DNA of 64,000 nt from Cordilura impudica (taxonomy: Eukaryota; Arthropoda; Insecta; Diptera; Scathophagidae). The notes beneath the pieces are model-generated. The model had not been told where the DNA came from. It ran no database searches and saw nothing but the letters and a program-made list of their open reading frames with translations. Positions 41,890 through 53,044 of the stretch are shown here, piece by piece (the stretch's first letter is position 1; the number at the start of each line of letters is the position of its first letter). The DNA is taken from assembly GCA_963682025.1 (NCBI GenBank), contig OY821521.1, positions 114,116,080-114,180,079 on the forward strand, in the 5' to 3' direction. The translations under genes were made by a program, and so were the position numbers.

Positions 41890-44220
41890 TTTAAACGAAT
41901 TCAAAATGCTTCACTTGAATGCTAATGGCATTTCACTTTACTAAATTAAAACAATTTGAAATACTAATTGAACGAGAAAATATTAAAATAGTGTCTTTGA
42001 ATGAAACATTTTTTTCAGAAAATCATAGACCATATTTTAAAAATTATTATTTATATAGAAGTGACAGAGGAGGAGTAGCTCTGTTAATTCATAAATCTGT
42101 CGCTCATAAAAACCTCTTTATATCAAACACCTCATCAATCGAAAACATCTCAATTGAAGTTATTATAAATAATAGACCTATTGTTGTATCTGCGTTATAT
42201 TCACCAAGATATACCCATAACTTCTGTGCTGATATCTTGAACCTGAAACCTTCCAGCAAAGAATATATAGTTTTTGGTGACCTAAATGCCAAACATTGTT
42301 CTTGGAATTGCCGTTCAAATAATACTGCAGGAATCGCACTCAACAACCTACAGCAATCAAGCAATTATTTCATTCACTATCCTAATAGTCCAACCCTATT
42401 CCCCCATCAACACAATCGCGAAGCATCCACAGTCGATATTATTTTAAGCAATTCCGCTTTAAATATAGACGTAAAAACAATGGATTACGAAATACCATCA
42501 GACCATCGCCTCATTATATGTACTCTTAAAAGATCAATGGCCTTGCAGGTTGACCTCAATTATTATGATTATAGTGCAACCAACTGGAACATTTATATGA
42601 ATTTTTTAGACAATAAAATCACGTTAAATTCGGATATATACAATACCAAGATAGTAATTGATCAGGAAATACAAAAATTTATAAATGTAGTTTTCGAAGC
42701 AAGGGATGCGTCTACACCTAAAATAACTCAACAAAATAATTACACATTACCAGAAAGTACTGTGAAATATATTAAACTAAGAAGAAGCTTTAAAAGAAAA
42801 AGCCAACGATCTTCAAATATAGCCGAGCAAACTTTTTATAATCACTGTACTAAGTTTCTAAGTTACATGATTGATAAAAGTATTAATTCGGAACGCAATA
42901 AGAAATGGTGTCAATTATTATCCAATTTAAAACCAGGTGATAAATCATTTTGGAGAATAAGCAGGAACTTGCGAGGAAAAGGAAAAAATCAAATCTCTCA
43001 CTTTGATGTTGGAAATACAAGGATAACATCTGATAAGGACAAGGCTGAAGTCCTAGCAAATACATTTGTCAAATCAAATAACCTCACTTTGAATTACAAC
43101 CACTAAGCGGATATAGTAATAAATACAACAGTAAATAATTTTAAGAACGAAAATCCTTGTTCTGAATCAATAATTAATACATCTCTAGAAGAAGTAATGA
43201 ATATTGTCTCATCAATAAAACCCTCAAAATTCCTGGTTTGGACAACGTTCCCAAACTGCTCTTAAAGAAACTACCACTCAAAGCTCTAAAATTACTGGTT
43301 ATAATATTTAACAGCTGCATCAAACTCAACTATTTCCCAAACCATTTCAAAAACGCTAAGGTTATAGCTATCAACAAACCTAGTAAGCCAAAAAATAACC
43401 CAAATAGCTACAGACCTATTAGTCTATTAAGTAACTTAGGTAAAATATTTGAAAAATACTACATTCTCGTCTTAGTGAATTTGTAACGACCAATTCTATT
43501 GTTGCTAAAGAACAATTTGGATTTAAAAAAGGGCATAGCACTACTTACCAAATAAACAGGATTAAAAATCAAATAATCACCAATAAAAACAATAAACGGT
43601 CAACGGGTCTAATATTGTTAGATATCGAAAAAGCGTTTGACACCGTTTGGCATAATGGCCTAGTATTTAAACTTCTTGATGAAAATATACCAAAATATTT
43701 ATGCAAACTTATTTCAGATTTCATTCACGGCAGAAGCTTTAAAGTTGCGATTAATAATGAAACATCATCTCCAAAAACCATTACCACAGGGTTACCTCAA
43801 GGATCAGTCTTGTCGCCATTGCTTTACTCAATATATACATCAGATTTCAAAGTCCCGAAATATATGAAAATTGCTTACTACGCAGATGATACTGCGTTAA
43901 TTTCTTCAAACAAACTTACAAGTGCACTTCTGAAGAAAATGGAAAAGGGACTTGTAAATTGCAGTAAATATTTTCACAAATGGAAAATCAAAATTAATCC
44001 AAACAAGACCCAAGCAATAATTTTTCCGTTCAACAAATCTCCCAAAAGACTGCCAAGACGTCATCTTCATATGGAAATAATACCATAAATGTACTTAATC
44101 GTGTCAAATATCTCGGAGTTGTCTTGGACAAAAAGCTTACTTTTAAACAACATATTATGGCTACGTGCCAAAAAGCTATAAAATCATTTAAAGCATTATG
44201 GCCACTCCTAAATAGAAGGT
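41878..44220 (+). pseudogene. Jockey-1 ORF2 (endonuclease-reverse transcriptase), broken
   Basis: AP-type endonuclease: LNETFFSENH, VFGDLNAKHCSWN, STVDIILSN, IPSDHRLI. Then a stop TAA (43,104-43,106) at the same codon as in copies 2 and 3. A frame change near 43,230 follows, and another near 43,455. The RT has LDIEKAFDTVWHN, GLPQGSVLSPLLYSIYTSDF and AYYADDTALIS (about 43,873-43,905). A small deletion and a frame change follow near 44,075. Also lost, relative to copy 2, are the first ORF2 codons and part of the codons around 41,925. Not functional. Confidence 0.88.
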
Positions 44221-44279
44221 AATTTTTCCGTTCAACAAATCTCCCAAAAGACTGCCAAGACGTCATTGCATTTTGTTAG
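44221..44279. other. Tandem-duplication junction with templated insertion
   Basis: Between the broken Jockey-1 and the second X integrase tail lie 45 bp (44,221-44,265) copied from Jockey-1 itself (44,019-44,064), plus about 13 bp of unmatched sequence. This looks like the breakpoint of a replication-based or end-joining duplication. Confidence 0.8.
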
Positions 44280-44550
44280 GCAGAAAGTTCGAGAAAATTT
44301 AGCAAAGGCATATGAGGTCAATAAAAGAACTTATGATTTGAGAACTAGGAACTAGTTTTTCGGAAGGTGAAGTTGTTTATCGACGTAATAGAGCAATAAA
44401 GCTTCTGCATATAATTCTAAACTTGCCCCTAAATTTTTGAAAGCCAAAATTGTGAAGCAAATAGGATATTGCAACTATAAGTTGATTGATTTAAATGGAA
44501 AAGACCTTGGTGTATATCATGCCAAAGATTTACAAAAGGCAATCACGTAA
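44280..44550 (+). pseudogene. X integrase C-terminal fragment (unit 2)
   Basis: Matches 37,314-37,590 (ELMI-type YEVNKRTYDLRTR, then VVYRRN, ASAYNSKL and YYNYKLIDLNGKDLGVYHAKDL) with small deletions near 44,350-44,395. The start at 44,280 is the left edge of the second unit. A further 300 bp (44,551-44,848) is the corresponding untranslated region without genes. Confidence 0.85.
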
Positions 44551-44851
44551 ATAACCGTTTCAGATGATTTCTCCTTTCAAGAAATCCAAATCACCTGAAC
44601 TTGAAATTTTTATATTGTTTACCAATTTTTTTGCTTGCGAAATTCTATTTTAATACGTTGAGTTTTGGTGGGAATTTTTTTTTGCTCAGTCTCTCAATTT
44701 TTTTTTAACTCTATGAATTCATTCATGTATGTAATCCCTATGCAAGTGTTTTGCAATTTTTCGTCAAACCACTTTGTATTTTTTTTTCTACCATCCAGCT
44801 ATTGTGTTAACGTGCTAATTCATTGTCTGGTTAAACTCACGTACTCTCTTA

Positions 44852-45352
44852 AGCTGCGTTCACACTACGTGTTTTGCTCGTCTTTTTCTTATTTTTTAGC
44901 ACGTGTAATTTGTACACATAGTGTGAACCCTTCCAAACATTGTTTATGTACAACACATTTTGCAAGACATATGTTAATTTTTCAATTAGAGCAGGTTCTA
45001 TTTTGGCAAGACAAACATATGAAAATACAACACTGCTTGTAGCAAAAGAAAAAACAGAGTAAATTATAAAGATTAAGATTGGCAGAAAAATAAATTGTTT
45101 AATATTAATTAACAATTAAAAAATATATAAAATATATAACTTTATTTTTAACAATAAATTTTTGTAAATTCACAAATTAAATCAGCTGTTGTTTACATTT
45201 AGAGGTTATTTCATACGGAAATACATATGTACGTTTGAACGCAAAAATTATGAATCGTATGTAAAACGACAATTTTGACACGCACACGGAATTACGTATG
45301 GATCGTAAAACTGAATTCACATATGGAAAATACACATAGTGTAAACACACCT
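44852..45352. mobile_element. Harbinger-like MITE with TTA duplication
   Basis: 501 bp. Ends AGCTGCGTTCACACTACGTGT and, reversed, AGGTGTGTTTACACTATGTGT (17 of 21 matching) are flanked by TTA (44,849-44,851 and 45,353-45,355). The homologous unit-1 sequence at about 37,905 reads CTCTTAGAAATATGCG, the empty site with a single TTA. Three-base TWA duplications and CACA-rich ends are typical of PIF/Harbinger. The interior is AT-rich and has no transposase. Confidence 0.88.
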
Positions 45353-45423
45353 TTAGTAATATGCGTGGGCGTGGGTAAAACCTAGAGAATGAAATGAATG
45401 AATGAGTAGTTGAGTATCTATGT

Positions 45424-46001
45424 CAGTGGTGACCATCAAGAGAATTGAATTTTGTATGAATGTGTTTATGAATGACTAAAAGGGAAAAAAAGTTGAGTTC
45501 ACGAAGAATATGGTAAAATTTTAAATATATTTTGTTGTTTTAAAATTTTAAATCTTACATTCTGGAAATGTAAAAAAAAATGTGAAGAACATTCTCTTTT
45601 ATCCATAAGTCTGAAGTTTATTAAATCAAATAAGTAATAATAAGTACTTCAATTCTTTAAAAACCAAAAAAACAAAATAGCAAAACTTAAAAAGATAACA
45701 AATTTCAAAAGTTAATAAGTGGTATGTTACCAAAAACTAAAAAACTTACCAGCCTGCAGTAACTGGATATTTTTTAAAATTAAAAAAAAAAATGCATAAA
45801 AGACAGCTATAATGTTGTGAAATGGAGGCGACGTATGTAGAATGTTTAATTTATATCAGATTCAACTGCTTTGCGAAATTTAGTTTATCAAGTCTTCGAA
45901 ATTTTCTCAACATTTTTGGTTTTTTTTAACATATATTCTCTGTGTACCTATTTATACATATACGAAGCCGAGCACCAGCGTGTTTGGTACGGCCTTCACT
46001 G
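45424..46001. mobile_element. Non-autonomous hAT element (MITE), 578 bp
   Basis: Ends CAGTGGTGACCATC and, reversed, CAGTGAAGGCCGTACC, with a perfect 8-bp duplication ATCTATGT (45,416-45,423 and 46,002-46,009). Unit 1 has the empty site (GAGTATCTATGTGGACAATG). No coding capacity; the interior is AT-rich. Confidence 0.93.
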
Positions 46002-46054
46002 ATCTATGTGGACAATGTGAATTGCTGAATGAGAGGTTACACAATGATCTACAT

Positions 46055-48200
46055 CAGAGTAATCCAAATATTAATTTTCTGTACACAATTGTGCTACAAA
46101 AACCATAAAAAAAACTCACACCGACGCTTGTTCACTTCTATTTCAGTTTGATTTCAGTCGTTGAGTGTTAACGAGTGAACATGTGCGGATGCTTACTGCT
46201 TTTTTTTTAGCTTTATTGTTTTTTCAGCTTTGATTTAATTTCAAAATAAACCAGCAAACAAAATAGTATAATGGAACACAGAAATTTTTTTTTGTCATTA
46301 AAAATGCTTTTGGTAACATGCAATGCATTTTATGTTACCAAACATTTAAAACAAAGAAAACATTTTCAATTAAATTTTGACCTTTTTCACAAAGAAATAA
46401 ATAAATTAAAATAAATAAATGTTTTTGCTTGAGCAAAAAAACCTTTATATGCAAAAAATTGAAGAATGGGTTCTGCAAGAGCAAAATGAGGAAATTTTGC
46501 AAAATAAAAAATTAAAAATGGAGATTTCAAGCAAAATAAGCTTGGAAATCGCTCAGCAAGGCAGACCATTTATGGATGGAATGCTAGCAAAAAATATTTT
46601 ACAAAAAACTTTTCAAACGTTAAATTATAGAACAGATTTCATAAAGACAATTCCCTTTTCACCCCAAACTGTGGCTAGGCGTATTGCCCAAATAGGAAAT
46701 TCGGTGGAGTCTTCTATTAAAGAAAAATTTATAAATTGTAAATTTCTTTCGTTTTGCTTAGATGAAAGTACAGATATCAAGGATCTTTGTCAACTGGTTG
46801 TCTGTGTAAGATGCATTGATGAACATTTTAATGTTTTTGAATCAATGTTGACATTGGAAACCTTTTATGGACATGTAATGGAAAGCTTTTGATGGAAGTT
46901 GTAAGCGATAAACTTTTTTCTATTGTTGATGTAAACAAAATTGTCGGTGTCTGCACAGACGGGGCAAATGTCATGGTAGGAAAAAACACAGGTTTGATAG
47001 GTAATATAAAAAAAAGTGGAATGGCAATGCAAAACTCTCACTGCATTATCCATCAAGACTCAAGACTCTACTATGAAGACCGCAGAGCGCATTATAAATA
47101 AAATAAGAGGAGGACACAATGCCCTCTCATCGAAAATTTGTAAAATTTCTAACATCTAAAAACGCAGCTTTCAATGATCTTAAAATGTTCACTGAGGTAC
47201 GTTGGCTCAGTCGTGGCAACTGTCTACACCGGCTATATGATTTAAAAGAGGAAGTCTTAGAGTTTTTAGAAAAATAAAATCTCGATGAGTCGACAAAAAA
47301 TTTTTTAAAAGATACACAATTCATATCAGATCTAGCTTTCCTAGCTGATACAACTTCTTTGCTTAATGATTTCAACTTAGAGCTTCAAGGAAAAGGTAAG
47401 AATATATCTGATATTTGTAAAATTTTATTTAATTTTAAAACAAAACTTTTTCTTATACTTTGCCAAATTAAGTCAGATGACTTTTCCAGTTTTAAAAAAA
47501 CATCTCTATTGCGCGAATCGTTGTGCGATGCTATCAAAACTATGCGAGTTGAGATTTTTGATACACTGCTCAACAGTTTTGAAGACAGGTTTGCAGATTT
47601 TAAGAGTATGCAACTGCAGTTGGATTTATTTAATAACCCTTATAACTGTGATGTTACTCAATATGAGTTCGATATACAATCAGAAATTATATTTCTTCGA
47701 AAAAATGGGAATAGAATTCTGGAAAAATCTAAATGATTTCGATTTTCCAGAGTTAAAAAGAAATGCTTTAAAATTGTTATCCCTTTTTCCTTCTACATAT
47801 TGCTGCGAACAAATTTTTTCCGACTTAAAATTTATTTGTTCCAAGCAGAGAAATAAATCAAGTTCTTCAAATTTAAAATATATTTTGTTAATAAGAAATT
47901 GTTACAAAATCTTAAATTTGGAAAACTTAATTTATAATGCCTAAATACACTTAGTTTTTTAAGTTTCAATTGTAAATTAAACTCGACCAATCAAATATGT
48001 GTGAAAAAAAATTGCCTAATTCGTAAAAACTGAGGCATATTTTGTATTTAATTTTATTAACTTTTTTTAAACTTCATTTCCATTTTGCTTTTAAAAGTAA
48101 AATTCATTACATTTGTAATGCTTACTTTTGTGTTTGCTGGGCAATATTATCTTATCCAATACAGACGCATTTCATTTATTGAGAGTTTTGGTTAACTCTG
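46055..48200 (+). mobile_element. hAT transposon 'hAT-2' with broken transposase
   Basis: 2,146 bp. Ends CAGAGTAATCCAAA and, reversed, CAGAGTTAACCAAA; perfect 8-bp duplication ATCTACAT (46,047-46,054 and 48,201-48,208). The empty site is preserved in unit 1 near 38,015. It carries a GTF2IRD2/ZBED-like transposase gene. Confidence 0.93.
46419..47944 (+). pseudogene. hAT-2 transposase
   Basis: Starts MFLLEQKNLYMQKIEEW at 46,419; no BED zinc finger is seen, so the N-terminus may be missing. Motifs in order: FCLDESTDIKDLCQLVVCVR (catalytic-core region), VCTDGANVMVGKNTGLIGNI, SHCIIHQDS, VRWLSRGNC-like near 47,205, and at the C-terminus the hAT dimerisation segment LFPSTYCCEQIFSDLKF. Frame changes near 46,890, 47,070-47,130 and 47,735 and a stop at about 47,275 break it. 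The family resembles GTF2IRD2-type hAT transposases. The enzyme would cut the CAGAGT ends and make 8-bp duplications. Confidence 0.85.
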
Positions 48201-48662
48201 ATCTACATAGAAACATACATGAGTTGGTTGCGAATTTTTTTTTTTAAAAACAGGTTTATTCATTTTGGCTGAACGGAAAAAAATTGGCGAGCACGACAAT
48301 ATAAAATAATGACGCAATTTTGTTGGAGGGGGAATATATGTAGTTTGGGTAGTGAAGTGAACAAGTAGTGACACGGCAGAATTTAAATTGATTTTAAAAG
48401 GTACAGCCAATGAAAAATGTGTTTAAATAATTGAAGAACAAAATTAACAAAAAAAAAAAAAAGCCTATAGTTTATTAAGCAAGCGATCAGTTTGAATCTA
48501 ACTCTCTTTACGAACGGTTGTGTAAAAAATCAAAGCGCTTAGAGTACAACTATTAAAATTAAAAGCAAGTGTATATTTTTGTTTTTGCAATTGCCTATTC
48601 TTGATCTCATTTGAACTCACGTGGTAGACAATCCAGCTTAAAACAGGAATAAAAATTTTGCG

Positions 48663-49829
48663 ATGGCCCGAGGGGCCAAGTCTTCATCAAAAAGAAAGCT
48701 TGTGAATAAGAAGATGACAAAACTTCCTCCGGGTTTTGTTAACCCGAACATGGCATCAACTTCAAGCAACAGATTTAGCCTGCTTGCTGGCCTCAATGAT
48801 ATGGACGTAACTCCCGTATCAAATATTAACGATGTTAAGGAACACAAACCTCCACCGATTGTTGTAGAAGCTAACGCTTCATTTACAGAATTACAAAAGC
48901 TGCTTGGTAAGGATTGCATTTTCAAACGTACTTCAATTGGTACCAAAATTTTTGCTCCTAGTAATAAAATGTACGAATGCTACAAGCAAATACTTAAAGA
49001 GAATAAGATGGAGTTTCATTCTTATGGCTCCAAAGAAAATAGGTTATACACCACCTTTTTACACGGTTTACCCCGCATAAGCTCTGAGGAAATCTCCAAG
49101 GAGCTAAAAAACTACAACCTATCCCCCTCTTCCGTAACTGAAATAGTCACCAAATTCAGTTCAAACAATAATGCAGTTTATAAAGTTCAATTTGTTCGTA
49201 AAAATTTTAATCCAACTGCTTTAAAAAATGTACGAACAATTTCTAACATTATAATTTCTTGGAAAAAATACAAAACGAAATCCAAGAACAAACCAACTCA
49301 ATGCTGGAACTGCTTGATGTATGGCCATGGCGGTGAACATTGCCATCGAAGTGCTGCATGTATGATATATGCAGAACAACATCATGCAAGTGTGTGTCCG
49401 TTTAACACAAATGAAAAAAGACCAGCTGTTTTTACATGCTTCAATTGCAAAAAACAAGGAAAAGAGAGAACTGATCACTCTGCAAACGATATCAACTGTC
49501 CGTTACGTTCTCTCTATTTGGAAACTAGAACAAGAGTTACTTCTAAAAGTCCGAATAAAAGCAGACAACAACAAAATAACTCATTTCAATTTAATGTGGG
49601 AGATTTCCCTAATTTAAGAAACAACAACACAAATTGTAACAATAACATCAATAATAACAGCAAAGCTACATATGCTAATCAGCTGAAAACAAACAATGAT
49701 TTATTTAGCATTGATGAGCTTTTTGATATTTTCACTACAGCTATGGATGATTTGCATAGGTGCACTTCAAAAGTACAACAAATCAAAGTTGTAATGTCAA
49801 TGGTAAAATACGCCCATGGATTATACTAA
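48663..49829 (+). CDS. Jockey-2 ORF1 zinc-knuckle protein, open frame
   Basis: 388 residues from ATG 48,663. Basic N-terminus (MARGAKSSSKRK); about residues 110-195 are a PRE_C2HC-like region (TTFLHGLPRISSEEISKEL, YKVQFVRKNFNPTALKNV). Zinc knuckles: CWNCLMYGHGGEHC (214-227), CMIYAEQHHASVC (233-245) and CFNCKKQGKERTDH...C (259-279). In the second knuckle the expected Cys is Tyr (residue 236); copies 1 and 3 keep Cys there, so this copy has a damaged knuckle. Asn-rich C-terminal region (NNNTNCNNNINNNSK). RNA-binding nucleocapsid-like role. ORF2's ATG lies 14 nt before its stop. Confidence 0.92.
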   Translation: MARGAKSSSKRKLVNKKMTKLPPGFVNPNMASTSSNRFSLLAGLNDMDVTPVSNINDVKEHKPPPIVVEANASFTELQKLLGKDCIFKRTSIGTKIFAPSNKMYECYKQILKENKMEFHSYGSKENRLYTTFLHGLPRISSEEISKELKNYNLSPSSVTEIVTKFSSNNNAVYKVQFVRKNFNPTALKNVRTISNIIISWKKYKTKSKNKPTQCWNCLMYGHGGEHCHRSAACMIYAEQHHASVCPFNTNEKRPAVFTCFNCKKQGKERTDHSANDINCPLRSLYLETRTRVTSKSPNKSRQQQNNSFQFNVGDFPNLRNNNTNCNNNINNNSKATYANQLKTNNDLFSIDELFDIFTTAMDDLHRCTSKVQQIKVVMSMVKYAHGLY

Positions 49830-52484
49830 TAATTTAAACGAATTCAAAATGCTTCACTTGAATGCTAATGGCATTTCAAACTTTTCTAAATTAAAACAAT
49901 TTGAAATACTAATTGAAAGAGAAAATATTAAAATAGCGTCTTTGAATGAAACATTTTTTTCAGAAAATCATAGACCCTTTTTTAAAAATTATTATTTATA
50001 TAGAAGTGACAGAATAGATGCTAGAGGAGGAGGAGTAGCTCTGTTAATTCATAAATCTGTCGCTCAAAAAAACCTCTTTATATCAAACACTTCATCAATC
50101 GAAAACATATCAATTGAAGTTATTATAAATAATAGACCTATTGTTGTATCTTCGTTATATTCACCAAGATATACCCATAACTTCTGTGCTGATATCTTGA
50201 ACCTAACACCTTCCACCAAAGAATACATAGTTTTTGGTGACCTAAATGCCAAACATTGCTCTTGGAATTGCCGTTCAAATAATACTGCAGGAATAGCACT
50301 CAACAATCTACAGCAATCAAGCAATTTTTTTATACACTATCCTAATAGTCCAACCCTATTCCCCCATCAACACAATCGCGAAGCATCCACAGTCGATATT
50401 ATTTTAAGCAATACCGCTTTAAATATAGACGTAAAGACAATGGATTACGAAATACCATCAGACCATCGCCCCATTATGTGTACACTTAAAAGATTAGTGG
50501 CCTCGCAGGTTGACCTCAACTATTATGATTATAGTGCAACCAACTGGAACATTTATATGAATTTTTTAGAAAATAAAATTACGTTAAATTCGGATATATA
50601 CAATACCAAGGTAGTATTTGATCAGGAAATACAAAAATTTATAAATGTAGTCTTCGAAGCAAGGGATGCGTCTACACCTAAAATAACCCAACAAAATAAT
50701 TACACATTACCAGAAAGTACTGTGAAATATATTAAACTAAGAAGAAGCTTTAAAAGAAAAAGCCAACGATCTTCAAATATAGCCGAGCAAACTTTTTATA
50801 ATCACTGTACTAAGTTTCTAAGTTACATGATTGATAAAAGTATTAATTCGGAACGCAATAAGAAATGGTGTCAATTATTATCCAATTTAAAACCAGGTGA
50901 TAAATCATTTTGGAGAATAAGCAGGAACTTGCGAGGAAAAGGAAAAAATCAAATCTCTCACCTTGAGGTTGGAAATACAAGGATAACATCTGATAAGGAC
51001 AAGGCTGAAGTCCTGGCAAATACATTTGTCAAAGCAAATAACCTCACTTCGAATTACAACCACTAAGCGGATATAGTAATAAATACAACAGTAAATAATT
51101 TTAAGAAGGAAAATCCCAGTTCTGAGTCAGCAATTTATACATCTCTAGAAGAAGTAATGAATATTGTCTCATTAATAAAACCCTCAAAATCTCCTGGTTT
51201 TGACAATGTTCCCAACCTGCTCTTAAAGAAACTACCACTCAAAGCTCTAAAATTACTGGTTATATTATTTAACAGCTGCATCAAACTCAACTATTTCCCA
51301 AAACATTTCAAAAATGCTAAGGTTATAGCTGTCAACAAACCTAATAAGCCAAAAAATAACCCAAATAGCTATAGACCTATTAGTTTATTAAGTAACTTAG
51401 GTAAAATATTTGAAAAAATACTACATTCTCGTCTTAGTGAATTTGTAACGACCAATTCTATTGTTGCTAAAGAACAATTTGGATTTAAAAAAGGGCATAG
51501 CACTACTCACCAAATAAACAGAATTAAAAATCAAATAATAAGCAATAAAAACAATAAACGTTCAACGGGTCTAATATTGTTGGATATCGAAAAAGCGTTT
51601 GACACCGTTTGGCATAATGGCCTAGTATTTAAACTTCTTGATGCAAATGTACCAATATATTTATGCAAACTTATTTCAGATTTCATTCACGGCAGAAGCT
51701 TTAAAGTTGCGATTAATAATGAAACATCATCTCCAAAAACCATTACCACAGGGTTACCTCAAGGATCAGTCTTGTCGCCATTGCTTTACTCGATATATAC
51801 ATCCGATTTCAAAGTCCCGAAATATATGAAAATTGCTTACTACGCAGATGATACTGCGTTAATTTCTTCAAACAAACTTACAAGTGCACTCCTGAAGAAA
51901 ATGGAAAAGGGACTTGTAAATTGCAGTAAATATTTTCACAAATGGAAAATCAAAATTAATCCAAACAAGACCCAAGCAATTATTTTTCCGTTCAACAAAT
52001 CTCCCAAAAGATTGCCAAGACGTCGTCTTCATATTGGAAATAATACCATAAATGTAGTTAATCATGTCAAATATCTCGGAGTTGTCTTGGACAAAAAGCT
52101 TACTTTTAAACAACATATTATGGCTACGTGCCAAAAAGCTATAAAATCATTTAAAGCATTATGGCCACTTCTAAATAGAAGGTCATTTCTAAACCCCAAA
52201 AACAAAAATCTCCTTTTCAAAAGTGTTATAAGGCCAATATTAACATACGCGTGTCCTATTTGGAGTGACGCTGCCAACTGCCACCTAAAACGCTTACAAA
52301 TTATACAAAACAAATGTCTTAAAATGATAAATAAAAAGCCCTGGAGGTATCCTACAAATCTTCTTCATGAAGAAACAGGTTATTAAAAAATTATCGATTT
52401 CATTACAAGGATTAACAACAATTATTTTGCCAAAATTGAAAATTCCTCTTACCCACTGATAAGAGAATGTAGAGAAGTAACGTA
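49816..52484 (+). pseudogene. Jockey-2 ORF2 (endonuclease-RT) with two in-frame stops
   Basis: ATG 49,816 overlaps the ORF1 end (ATGGATTATACTAA). Endonuclease motifs: LNANGIS, LNETFFSENH, FGDLNAKHCSWN, STVDIILSN, SDHRPI. RT motifs: NSYRPISLLSNLGKIFEK, FGFKKGHSTTHQI, LDIEKAFDTVWHN, GLPQGSVLSPLLYSIYTSDF, YYADDTALIS (51,838-51,867). C-terminal LLFKSVIRPILTYACPIWSD. The frame is unbroken except for TAA at 51,064-51,066, between endonuclease and RT, and TAA at 52,384-52,386 near the end, after which KIIDFITRINNNYF continues to 52,484. Jockey ORF2 is normally about 900 residues, which fits the full span. It nicks target DNA and primes cDNA synthesis. Confidence 0.9.
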
Positions 52485-52514
52485 AAATTAAAAAGAAATC
52501 ACCAAATTGAAAAT

Positions 52515-52565
52515 TATATGCTTATAGAGGTCTATTATTTCTAATAAACCTTCTATAAGCATATA
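52515..52565 (+). other. Stem-loop in the Jockey 3' untranslated region
   Basis: Arms TATATGCTTATAGAGG (52,515-52,530) and CCTTCTATAAGCATATA (52,549-52,565) pair with one bulged base around an 18-nt AT-rich loop. Present identically in copy 3 (63,850-63,900). 3'-end structures are often recognised by non-LTR RTs; that role here is inference. Confidence 0.8.
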
Positions 52566-52686
52566 AATATTTTCAGATAGTATTTGAATTTATTAAATCA
52601 TATAAAGGTTTTTTCCCTCCCATTTTCCTTTAAAAATCATTAAAAAATAAAATAAAAACTTTAATGTCTTTAGATCCTATATATTA
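52566..52686 (+). other. Remaining Jockey-2 3' untranslated sequence before the LTR insert
   Basis: AT-rich tail of Jockey-2. The Jockey 3' end resumes at 57,502 after the LTR element and ends at 57,576 (contains AATAAA at 57,551). Confidence 0.8.
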
Positions 52687-52936
52687 TTTTATGGTCGATA
52701 TGGCACCGTCACCATGATCAACATCATTATGTAAATATGGCATCATTATAATAATTCATTTTGCATATTCATCTGTAAATACTTGTTCATATAACTTACC
52801 TTTTTTATTACTTCTTGATATACCATCAAAGCAGTTGGACGTCATTATAAATATTAATAATTATTGTTAAAGTATTATAATAAATACATGAATTAAAATA
52901 TACAACGCGTGCATTCTTATTATCTAAGATACAACA
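52687..52936 (+). repeat. 5' LTR of the Mag-like element
   Basis: 250 bp, near-identical to 57,252-57,501. It contains AATAAATACATGAATTAAAA near its end, which may include the polyadenylation signal. Confidence 0.93.
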
Positions 52937-53044
52937 GTTTGGCGACGACGTAAAATTCGTTTCAATTATTAATTTTTTCTTTCTGCAATTAATATTGTGT
53001 TTCTTTTATTTGTTGAAGCAAGTGCAAGCTTACAACTATACAAA
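52937..53044 (+). other. Primer-binding site and leader of the Mag-like element
   Basis: TGGCGACGACG at 52,940-52,950, 3 nt after the LTR, has the expected TGG start and recalls tRNA-Arg-type sites (TGGCGACC...), but the match is too short to be sure. A short leader follows to ATG 53,045. Confidence 0.6.

Larger units (their letters stand above)
40557..44220 (+). mobile_element. Jockey-clade element copy 1 (3'-truncated at duplication junction)
   Basis: Begins near CGAGTTCGAATCTTATTCTC, matching the 5' end of Jockey-2 (48,488), and runs through ORF1 and most of ORF2, stopping at 44,220 inside the post-RT region. The missing 3' end coincides with the tandem-duplication junction at 44,221-44,279. 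Confidence 0.88.

Noticed and set aside
44665..45042. 125-codon plus-strand frame rich in Phe/Ser
   Set aside because: Crosses the left end of the Harbinger-like MITE at 44,852, so it is not a conserved unit.
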